From positions 1 through 37,132 of the forward strand of contig JAGOSI010000003.1 in NCBI GenBank assembly GCA_018062385.1: a DNA stretch of 37,132 bases. Direction: 5' to 3'. Positions within the stretch are counted from its first letter, which is position 1. The number at the start of each line of letters is the position of its first letter. The notes beneath the pieces are model-generated. The model ran no database searches, was not told the origin of the DNA, and saw nothing but the letters and a program-made list of their open reading frames with translations. This stretch comes from Minisyncoccota bacterium. Its GTDB lineage: Bacteria; Patescibacteriota; Minisyncoccia; Phycocordibacterales; UBA918. This document shows positions 8,398-14,850 of this stretch, piece after piece. A program made the position numbers and the translations under genes.

Positions 8398-10167
8398 TTA
8401 TGGTTGGATTAATTCTAATAATCTACCAAAGGCATTGCTACTCTCGGTAATAATTACGGTGTCGCGATTAACAAATCCATAAACTATTTCATCTTCTCCA
8501 TTACCACTTTTTAACACTCTCACATCCATTCCCCCAATCATACCATCAATAAATATATTTGATTCAGTACTGGTAGATAAGTCTGTTCCGAGTTTGAGGA
8601 TTAGGCTTAGATCATTCCTCATACTGGTTTCCCAGGCCAACATTCCACCTTTAGCGGTAACGCTGTCAGTATTCTTAAAGATAATAAACGGATTTTCTTG
8701 ATAAAGACTACCAAAATATATGTCAGAAATAGATTGAGTAAAATTAGTTGGTGGTTTTATTTCTAGATAATTTAGTAGATTACTTGGTTTGATTTGATCG
8801 TTATTATCTTCGCTTGTGACAAAGACGAATTGATTTATGTCAGTACTAGAATTCCGGTTTTCTAAATTGATACGATCAATCAAACTAGCCTTGGTGACCA
8901 TTGGTTGGAAAATAAGGCGAAGATCAGCATTTAAAACCCGAGAATAATTTTTTGCTTCTGGAGATTTTTCTTCAGTATTGCTACTGAATAAGCTACTTCC
9001 AACGCCTGTTATGATAAGGATTGCTAAAATTATTACGGAGATAATAAAAGACAGAGTGTTGGTGCTGGTTTGTAGCAGTAGACTCTCCCTATCTTTATGC
9101 TCTTCGTTCGTCTTTGTTATAGGGGCTCTATTTTCTGGTATTGGATCTGGTCTATCAATTGGTGGTAAAGACGGAGTTTCTACTATTGTTGGTGGCAGTG
9201 GTGCTGGCTCAATTACTTTAGGAGCTTCTATTACTGGCTCTGACTTTACTTCGGGTATAGGTTTTATGATTGGCTTAGGAGCTGGAGTTGGTATTGCTGG
9301 CTCAATTACTTTAGGAGCTGGAGTGGGTTCGGTTTTTCCTGTATTCCATCTTGAGTCGCTTTCTTGATTAGATAATTCATTAAGATTATCTACTACAATT
9401 TCTCGTTGGCTGGTATAGAAATTGGTGCGTGGTACTACCTTTACGTTTTTGATATGGCTTGCCGAATCTTCTAATAATAAGAAACCGGTCTCGGTGTTTG
9501 GTGTCCAGATAGTTTTTGTTTCTTGTTCTTTTCCCGTTACTTCCTCCTGTTGATCTTGTTTGATTTCTTCTTGAGTAAGGTTGTGTTCAGTGGGAGTTAT
9601 TTCGCTAGTTTGCCAAGCTGGTTCTTGAGTTGCTTCTCTCTGAGGTGCTGGTTCGGGTACGGTGTATTTTGGAGTCTCCTTAGGTTGAGAAGTTTGAGGT
9701 TTGGAGGTAAACCAGCTTTTAATAGTCGCTATGATTGACGGGAATAGTTTAAACCGAGCCCTTTTAGTGTCTGTGATAATAGCCCCTTGTGCTAGGGCTC
9801 TATTTTTGTCTTCGGCTACCGCCTCGCTTTTAATTGTTGTCGGCTGACCATTAGATTTTTCGGCAACGGTAATATTTTCTTTAATTACCGACTTCTTGAT
9901 TTCTTCTGATATCGGAATCGGTCTAGGAGCTGGGGTTGGTATTTCTGGTACTTTGGTCGCTGGAATTGGTTCAGAGTCTTTTTCGCCTTTATTTGTTTTT
10001 CTAATTTCTCGGTCGATTGAAGTGAGTTTGGGTGGAGTAACAACAGTTACTACTGGTGCAACAGAAACAGGCGTCTCATTTACAGTGACGCTTGTATTTC
10101 TTTCCTGATCTTTAGCAAAAGTTCTGAGACCGGATAGTTTGGTCAGAGAGGGATTTTTGTTGTCCAT
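8398..10167 (-). CDS. Proline-rich single-pass membrane protein of unknown function
   Basis: A 589-residue protein in three parts. First comes a long, disordered, presumably cytoplasmic N-terminal region (about 1-368) rich in Pro, Glu, Lys and Thr, with repeated short motifs such as PTPAPKVIEPAIPTPAPKP and VPEIPTPAPRPIP. Next is one transmembrane segment (about 372-395, LSFIISVIILAILIITGVGSSLF). Last is a C-terminal domain of about 190 residues (LRLIFQPMVTKASLIDRINLEN onward) that should face outside. I do not recognise the C-terminal domain. The start at ATG 10167 has a G-rich AGGGGGG 2 nt upstream and a GATACT box just before that. It sits between pnp (55 bp upstream) and the DksA-like gene (3 bp downstream), probably within one long operon. 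The Pro-rich repeats suggest a wall- or membrane-spanning tether. Confidence 0.75.
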   Translation of the reverse strand: MDNKNPSLTKLSGLRTFAKDQERNTSVTVNETPVSVAPVVTVVTPPKLTSIDREIRKTNKGEKDSEPIPATKVPEIPTPAPRPIPISEEIKKSVIKENITVAEKSNGQPTTIKSEAVAEDKNRALAQGAIITDTKRARFKLFPSIIATIKSWFTSKPQTSQPKETPKYTVPEPAPQREATQEPAWQTSEITPTEHNLTQEEIKQDQQEEVTGKEQETKTIWTPNTETGFLLLEDSASHIKNVKVVPRTNFYTSQREIVVDNLNELSNQESDSRWNTGKTEPTPAPKVIEPAIPTPAPKPIIKPIPEVKSEPVIEAPKVIEPAPLPPTIVETPSLPPIDRPDPIPENRAPITKTNEEHKDRESLLLQTSTNTLSFIISVIILAILIITGVGSSLFSSNTEEKSPEAKNYSRVLNADLRLIFQPMVTKASLIDRINLENRNSSTDINQFVFVTSEDNNDQIKPSNLLNYLEIKPPTNFTQSISDIYFGSLYQENPFIIFKNTDSVTAKGGMLAWETSMRNDLSLILKLGTDLSTSTESNIFIDGMIGGMDVRVLKSGNGEDEIVYGFVNRDTVIITESSNAFGRLLELIQP

Positions 10168-10222
10168 TACCCCCCTAGTATCTCATGAATTTGGAGTTTT
10201 GTGACCTATCCACCTGTGGTTT

Positions 10223-12343
10223 TTACGGTTTTTTCAGATTTCTTTTTTCCGCAAAGGTTGGATCGGCTTGTTTTATAGATAGGCCAATTTTCCCTTCTTC
10301 GATTTTACTGATTATTACTGGCACAATTTCACCAACGTTTAGAACCCCCTCTAGGTTTTCTAGTCGGAAAGGGGCAATTTCAGAGATATGAATTAAACCT
10401 TCATTAAAAGCGTCAAGTTTGGCAAAAGCTCCGAAAGTGGCGATCTTTGTGATTGTTACCTCAACTCTTTCTCCTACTTCATACCGTTTTGTTAGAGCCT
10501 TGATTCTATCGCTGGCTAGTTTGGCACTGCCGTTTTTACCAGTAATATACACGGTCCCGTTTTCCTCAATAGTGATTTCTTCTACTCCTGAATCAGCTTT
10601 GATGCTATTTATAGTTTTGCCACCGCCACCAATTACCAAGCCGATTTGTTCGGGTAGAATCTGTAGTGAAATAATTTCAGGAGCGCGCGGAGAAATTTTG
10701 GCGCGAGGTGTGGCAATGGCTCGGTTCATGGTCTCTAATATATGTATGCGAGCCACCCGAGCTTTTTCTAAAGCTTCAGTTAGAATTTGGATAGCGATAC
10801 CACCAACCTTTACATCCATTTGGATAGCGGTCACACCCATCTCTGTCCCCGCCACTTTGAAGTCCATGTCGCCAAACTCATCTTCAGGTCCTTGAATGTC
10901 GGTTAGTAAAGCATATTCTTCACCCAAGATCATAACTCCAGAGGCAATGCCAGCGACTGGTCTTGCAATCGGTACTCCCCCGTCCATCATGGCTAGAGTC
11001 GAAGCACAGACCGAACCCATAGAGCTTGAGCCATTGCTTGACATTGTTTCTGAAACCAAACGAATAGTGTAAGGAAAAATGTCTTTTGGTGGAATAACTG
11101 GTAACAAAGCTTTTTCCGCTAGAGCACCATGGCCAATCATCCGACGATTAAAGCCACCAACGCGTCCAGTCTCCCCCACTGAAAATGGTGGAAAATTGTA
11201 GTGATGCATGAAATGCTTTTTAACATCTCTCTCCTCCATGGTATCTATCATCTGTGCCGCTTCTGGTCCGCCTAAAGTGAGAGCAGAAAAAATCCGAGTG
11301 CCACCACGATAAAAGATTCCTGAACCATGTAATACTGGTGACACACCACCGGCTTGAGCATAGAGTTCGCGAACCTCATCCATATCTCGACCATCGGCTC
11401 GTTTACCGGCAATGGCACCTTTGTGTAGTTCGAGGTCGATCATCTCTTCAAAATAATGTTCAGCTATTTTTTGATCGATATCTAATCCCAATGTCTTTAA
11501 CTCGTCCATAAAAACATCTTTCAGTTCGTAGATGTGATCTTTACCAGCTTTCTTACTGAAAAGTGTGTCTTGAAGTTTTTGGGAAAAATTGGTTTTATAA
11601 AATTCGACTAAGGTTTCGGGAGTTGGAGTTTTTTCAATCACCTTTTTTTCTTTGCCTAATTCAGAAATGATTCCCAACTGCCATTTTTCTAAGTCAGCAT
11701 GAATAACTGAAGCTGTTTTTAGATTTTCAATAATTTCTTCTTCCGGTACTTCGGTCGAAGCAGTTTCAATCATGTTTATCTTCCCTCCTTTCCCGCAAGC
11801 TAATATTTCAAATTCTAATTCACCATCTGCACGGTCTTGGTAAGTGGGATTGAGAATGATTTCCCCGCCAACTTTTTTCTTAGCAATCCGTACTGCCCCA
11901 ACTGGTCCTTGCCACGGAATGTTTGATACCCCTAAAGCTAAAGAAGCTCCAATTACTCCAAGTACATCAGGGTCATCTTCTCCGACCGCTAAAACTGTTA
12001 CAACTATCTGCACATCTACCCGTAAGTGTGAAGGAAAAAGTGGGCGGATAGTGCGGTCGATAATTCGAGCAGAAAGAATCGCTTCGTCACTTGGACGACC
12101 TTCACGGCGCACAAAGCGACTGCCAAGAATTTGTCCGGCAGCATAAAACTTTTCTTCAAACTCGACTGATAATGGAAAATAAGACATTCCACTATTTACA
12201 TTCTTACCCATGACTGCCGTCACTAGAATTACAGTTTCGCCATAACTCATGATTACCGAACCATTGGCGTGAGTAGTTAGATCGTTGAACTCTGCGATTA
12301 GATTTTTACCTCCTAGTTTGGTAATGAAAATTTTCTTTTGCAT
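10223..12343 (-). CDS. pnp: Polyribonucleotide nucleotidyltransferase (PNPase)
   Basis: A phosphorolytic 3'-5' exoribonuclease and RNA degradosome enzyme, 706 aa, the standard length. Two RNase PH domains are seen: the first from LIAEFNDLTTHANGSV, and the second around DRTIRPLFPSHLR, FPPFSVGETGRVGG and the active-site segment DIQGPEDEFGDMDFKVAGT. They are joined by the all-helical linker. A KH domain follows (IGLVIGGGGKTINSIKADSG, about 590-610; the usual GPGGK reads GGGGK). An S1 domain comes last (about 630-695, GERVEVTITKIATFGAFAKLDAFNEGLIHISE). The order is rpsO, NYN protein, pnp on the minus strand, a variant of the widespread rpsO-pnp pairing, with an 11-bp gap after the NYN gene. There is no SD at ATG 12343, so translation may be coupled to the gene before. 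Confidence 0.97.
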   Translation of the reverse strand: MQKKIFITKLGGKNLIAEFNDLTTHANGSVIMSYGETVILVTAVMGKNVNSGMSYFPLSVEFEEKFYAAGQILGSRFVRREGRPSDEAILSARIIDRTIRPLFPSHLRVDVQIVVTVLAVGEDDPDVLGVIGASLALGVSNIPWQGPVGAVRIAKKKVGGEIILNPTYQDRADGELEFEILACGKGGKINMIETASTEVPEEEIIENLKTASVIHADLEKWQLGIISELGKEKKVIEKTPTPETLVEFYKTNFSQKLQDTLFSKKAGKDHIYELKDVFMDELKTLGLDIDQKIAEHYFEEMIDLELHKGAIAGKRADGRDMDEVRELYAQAGGVSPVLHGSGIFYRGGTRIFSALTLGGPEAAQMIDTMEERDVKKHFMHHYNFPPFSVGETGRVGGFNRRMIGHGALAEKALLPVIPPKDIFPYTIRLVSETMSSNGSSSMGSVCASTLAMMDGGVPIARPVAGIASGVMILGEEYALLTDIQGPEDEFGDMDFKVAGTEMGVTAIQMDVKVGGIAIQILTEALEKARVARIHILETMNRAIATPRAKISPRAPEIISLQILPEQIGLVIGGGGKTINSIKADSGVEEITIEENGTVYITGKNGSAKLASDRIKALTKRYEVGERVEVTITKIATFGAFAKLDAFNEGLIHISEIAPFRLENLEGVLNVGEIVPVIISKIEEGKIGLSIKQADPTFAEKRNLKKP

Positions 12344-12354
12344 GCGTGAATTAT

Positions 12355-12933
12355 TTAGAGATTGTCAGTATCGGTACCAACGACTTTTTTAATTTGTTTA
12401 CGTAAATTGTTTTTTCGTCTAGCTGGTTTGTAACCAATTAAAAATTCTTGCGGACTTTCATCCATGTCGATGAAGTCATCAACAGCTTCGCGAAGTCTGG
12501 CTGAAGCTGATCGGCCAAAAGTTATAGCTTCCACTTGGCAACCTTGGCACTTTAAAAATTCTACCAACGGAATAAAATCACCGTCGCCAGTTGCGAGGAT
12601 GATTGAGTCGACTTTTGTGGATAGCTTAATGGCATCGATAGCGAGACCGACATCCCAGTCAGCTTTTTTTGCGCCCCCGTAAAATATTTGCAGGTCTTTG
12701 GTTTTGATTTCAATACCCACTTTTTCCAAGGCTTCAAAAAATGCTCCCTCTTCCCCACTTTCTGTATTTACTACATACGATAAAGCTCGGATCAATTTGC
12801 GATCACCGAGAGCTGCCTTGACGACAGCTCCAAAGTTAACTTTTGATTTGTATAAATTTTTGGCGCTGTGATAAAGATTTTGGGTGTCGATTAAGATAGC
12901 AACCCTTTGATCGGGGTGACGAATTACTCTCAT
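12355..12933 (-). CDS. NYN/PIN-like ribonuclease domain protein (LabA/DUF88 family)
   Basis: A 192-residue protein of the NYN superfamily, whose members have a PIN-like fold with acidic residues that bind a divalent metal and cut RNA. Visible motifs are VAILIDTQNLYHS (first Asp), KKADWDVGLAIDAI (second acidic cluster) and ILATGDGDFIPLVEFL (third Asp pair), followed by CQVEAITFGRSASARLREAVDDFIDM. All the usual acidic positions are present, so it is probably active. The C-terminal tail is very basic (ARRKNNLRKQIKKV), fitting RNA binding. It lies between rpsO and pnp, two RNA genes, suggesting a role in RNA processing or decay with PNPase. This link is inferred. A -10-like TATAAAAT lies upstream, and a terminator separates it from rpsO. 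Confidence 0.88.
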   Translation of the reverse strand: MRVIRHPDQRVAILIDTQNLYHSAKNLYKSKVNFGAVVKAALGDRKLIRALSYVVNTESGEEGAFFEALEKVGIEIKTKDLQIFYGGAKKADWDVGLAIDAIKLSTKVDSIILATGDGDFIPLVEFLKCQGCQVEAITFGRSASARLREAVDDFIDMDESPQEFLIGYKPARRKNNLRKQIKKVVGTDTDNL

Positions 12934-13005
12934 GTTTAATTTATTTAAAATATTTTATAAAACTTCTATTTTTAAAATGCTTCTATTGACACTATAGCTT
13001 GAAAA

Positions 13006-13036
13006 ACAAAAATGCTCCAGAGAGGAGCATTTTTGT
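13006..13036 (-). terminator. Terminator directly after rpsO
   Basis: A stem of about 13 bp (core ATGCTCC/GGAGCAT, loop AGAGA) starts right after the rpsO stop codon, with a U tract on the minus strand. It should limit readthrough from rpsO into the NYN-pnp genes. Confidence 0.85.
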
Positions 13037-13303
13037 TTAGCGCTTGATACCGTGAGCTTTGATGACAGCTTGATAAGCTTTTTCATCTTTCTTCTCTAGA
13101 TACTTTAGATGCTTGCGACGATCAGCTACCATTTGTAGTAGACCACGACGAGAGTGAAAATCTTTCTTGTGCTTGCGCAAGTGATTTGAAAGTTCTTCAA
13201 TCTGACGAGTTAGTAAAGCAATCTGTGCTTCTGGCGAACCAGTGTCACTGTCGTGACGGCGGGTAGTCTTTAGGACATTCTCTTTTACTCTTTTTGATAA
13301 CAT
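13037..13303 (-). CDS. rpsO: 30S ribosomal protein S15
   Basis: The primary-binding 30S protein that binds the three-way junction of helices 20-22 in 16S rRNA. It is 88 residues long, the typical length, and colinear with the family: TRRHDSDTGSPEAQIALLTRQIEELSNHLRKHKKDFHSRRGLLQMVADRRKHLKYL, including the RNA-contacting HKKDxHSRRGL and the C-terminal helix. The conserved DTGS and the SPEAQIA-LT motif confirm it. It has a clear promoter (TTGACT, 17 nt, TATGCT at 13424-13396) and a leader of about 85 nt with a stem-loop that could be an autoregulatory S15 site. It is followed at once by a terminator, so full readthrough to pnp is unlikely. Confidence 0.98.
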   Translation of the reverse strand: MLSKRVKENVLKTTRRHDSDTGSPEAQIALLTRQIEELSNHLRKHKKDFHSRRGLLQMVADRRKHLKYLEKKDEKAYQAVIKAHGIKR

Positions 13304-13318
13304 ATATATGTGTGAAGC

Positions 13319-13363
13319 GATACCCTTGTATTAGATACGCACGTTTGTGCCTACAAGGGATAC
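13319..13363 (-). promoter_or_regulatory. Candidate S15 autoregulatory leader hairpin
   Basis: In the rpsO 5' leader, TACCCTTGTA (13321-13330) pairs with TACAAGGGATA (13352-13362, one bulged base). Inside it is a second stem GCAC/GTGC (13339-13342 and 13347-13350) with a GTTT loop on the plus strand. rpsO leaders in many bacteria bind S15 for feedback control. The placement fits, but the structure class is not identified. Confidence 0.45.
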
Positions 13364-13395
13364 GCAGTAATAACCGCGAAGGTTGGCACTACTAT

Positions 13396-13424
13396 AGCAT
13401 AGAATTTTAATAAAAGCAAGTCAA
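13396..13424 (-). promoter_or_regulatory. rpsO promoter
   Basis: TTGACT (-35, 13424-13419) and TATGCT (-10, 13401-13396) on the minus strand with an optimal 17-nt spacer, giving a leader of about 85 nt. Confidence 0.65.
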
Positions 13425-13470
13425 ACCAACAGTTCGACAGTTTGTCAAAACAGTGTTTGGGTAATCGTTG

Positions 13471-13476
13471 TATACT
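13471..13476 (+). promoter_or_regulatory. -10 box (TATACT) for the leaderless xer start
   Basis: TATACT followed by 7 nt and the ATG at 13484. There is no SD and no good -35. Confidence 0.5.
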
Positions 13477-13483
13477 ATAGGTA

Positions 13484-14401
13484 ATGAATTTAGAAGAATT
13501 GAAACGGCAATTTTTAGAGTATCTAGAAATCGAGAGGGGACGTAGTGTAAAGACAGTTGAAAATTACGATCGTTATTTGAACCGCTTTTTTACATTTGCT
13601 AAAGTAAAATTACCTAAAGATATCACTGAGGAACAGGTGCGGGAGTTCCGTCTTTATCTTAATCGCCAAGCCGGAACCAAGATTGGTGGTCGGATGGAAA
13701 CAATGAAACGACGAACTCAGAACTATTATCTTATTGCTTTACGGGCGTTTCTCAAGTTTCTCCGTAAGCGTGGTGTGGAATCTTTGTCGCCGGAACGAAT
13801 AGAATTGGCTAAAGTCCCAGAACGATCTTTGGATTTGATTTCTCCCGTGGAACTAGAGCGACTCATGAAGGCACCGGCTAAAGACTCACTTGAGGGTAAG
13901 CGTGATCGGGCAATCTTAGAACTATTGTTTTCTACCGGTCTTCGTATTTCTGAGCTGTGTTCCCTGTCAACCGACGATGTGGATCTGACGCGTGATGAAT
14001 TTTCGGTGCGTGGCAAGGGTGACAAAATCCGTGTGGTGTTTATTTCTGATGAAGCCCGGGCATCCATCAAAGAGTACTTGGCGGGTCGCAAGGATATGGA
14101 CGATGCACTTTTTGTGCGCTACGGGAAAAAGGCTCATGTTGGTGAGGATACCAGAATTACACCAAGAACCGTGCAGAGACTTTTGAAACACTATGCGGTG
14201 AAAGCGGGTATTACTCGTAAAGTTACTCCGCACGTTATTCGTCACAGCTTCGCTACCGACTTATTAAGTAATGGGGCTGATCTCCGTTCGGTACAGGCAC
14301 TTCTTGGTCATGCACATATCGGCACGACTCAAATTTATACTCATGTCACTGACGCGCACTTGCGGGCAGTTCATAAGAAGTTTCATTCAAAGCGGAAGTG
14401 A
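13484..14401 (+). CDS. xerD: XerC/D-type tyrosine recombinase
   Basis: A site-specific recombinase, most likely the chromosome dimer resolvase acting at dif. It is 305 aa, the usual Xer length. The N-terminal SAM-like DNA-binding domain covers about residues 1-100 (FLEYLEIERGRSVKTVENYDRYL). The catalytic domain carries the full set of active residues: R154 (STGLRISELCSL), K in GKGDK near 178, H250 and R253 (HVIRHSFATDL), H276 (LLGHAHIGTTQIY) and the nucleophile Y285. It is intact and presumably active. XerC and XerD cannot be told apart from sequence alone, and CPR often have a single Xer. The gene is leaderless (TATACT 7 nt before the ATG), divergent from rpsO, and followed by a small SD-preceded ORF. 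Confidence 0.93.
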   Translation: MNLEELKRQFLEYLEIERGRSVKTVENYDRYLNRFFTFAKVKLPKDITEEQVREFRLYLNRQAGTKIGGRMETMKRRTQNYYLIALRAFLKFLRKRGVESLSPERIELAKVPERSLDLISPVELERLMKAPAKDSLEGKRDRAILELLFSTGLRISELCSLSTDDVDLTRDEFSVRGKGDKIRVVFISDEARASIKEYLAGRKDMDDALFVRYGKKAHVGEDTRITPRTVQRLLKHYAVKAGITRKVTPHVIRHSFATDLLSNGADLRSVQALLGHAHIGTTQIYTHVTDAHLRAVHKKFHSKRK

Positions 14402-14431
14402 TAAATTAACCTTTAAAAGGAGCTCTTTGAG

Positions 14432-14500
14432 ATGAGTCAAATAAATGAGGTAGAAGGAAAGACTAAGATTATTCAAACTTTTACGATTAATCCAATTTAA
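14432..14500 (+). CDS. Putative 22-codon ORF with SD
   Basis: An ATG at 14432 with a good SD (AAAGGAG ending about 9 nt upstream) opens a 22-residue frame (MSQINEVEGKTKIIQTFTIN..). It ends just before the 66-codon frame at 14515. Its end overlaps the upstream extension of that second frame (open from 14491), so the two may be one small gene split by a frameshift. It is too short to recognise. Confidence 0.4.
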   Translation: MSQINEVEGKTKIIQTFTINPI

Positions 14501-14514
14501 AGCGAAATCCAGGC

Positions 14515-14715
14515 GTGGCAGATGATACTGTTTTGAAAAAGCCGGTGGTGGAGTTTTATTATAAAACCACTGTTGTTGATTGTGATAGTTGGCGAGTTAT
14601 ATGGAATGATATTCAGTTATCCAAACAACCATATCGTGAAGGTTGTGACGTAAATGAACTACTTGAAATCTATTCCTTGGCAGCTACTTTAACAGACAGT
14701 TTTCCTAAGTTTTAA
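14515..14715 (+). CDS. Small protein of unknown function, possibly the 3' part of a frameshifted gene
   Basis: A 66-residue frame from a GTG (VADDTVLKKPVVEFYYKTTVVDCDSWRVIWNDIQ...). It has no SD near the GTG and no ATG, while the preceding 22-codon frame has both an ATG and an SD but no obvious substance. Joining the two in the overlap (14491-14500) would give a normal small gene of about 90 codons. No family is recognised. The product is acidic, with several aromatic residues. A strong terminator follows 20 bp after the stop, which supports a real transcript in this direction. Whether the break is natural, programmed or a sequencing error cannot be told. Confidence 0.45.
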   Translation: MADDTVLKKPVVEFYYKTTVVDCDSWRVIWNDIQLSKQPYREGCDVNELLEIYSLAATLTDSFPKF

Positions 14716-14734
14716 AGTTATTTGAAGTGAAGGT

Positions 14735-14769
14735 AAAGCACCCGAAGCCGTAGGCTTCGGGTGCTTTTT
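14735..14769 (+). terminator. Terminator after the 66-codon ORF
   Basis: A perfect 15-bp stem (AAAGCACCCGAAGCC) with a GTA loop, followed by TTTTT. Confidence 0.85.
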
Positions 14770-14850
14770 AAATTGATAAATTAGTGGGGATAAAAATCGT
14801 GTTTATTAGTTTCAGCTACTTCATACTTAAATAGTAATTATTTTTTTTAT

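Noticed and set aside
8978-10108. Plus-strand frames opposite the Pro-rich gene
   Set aside because: They are shadows of the repetitive Pro-rich codons. The minus-strand frame has the operon context and membrane segment.
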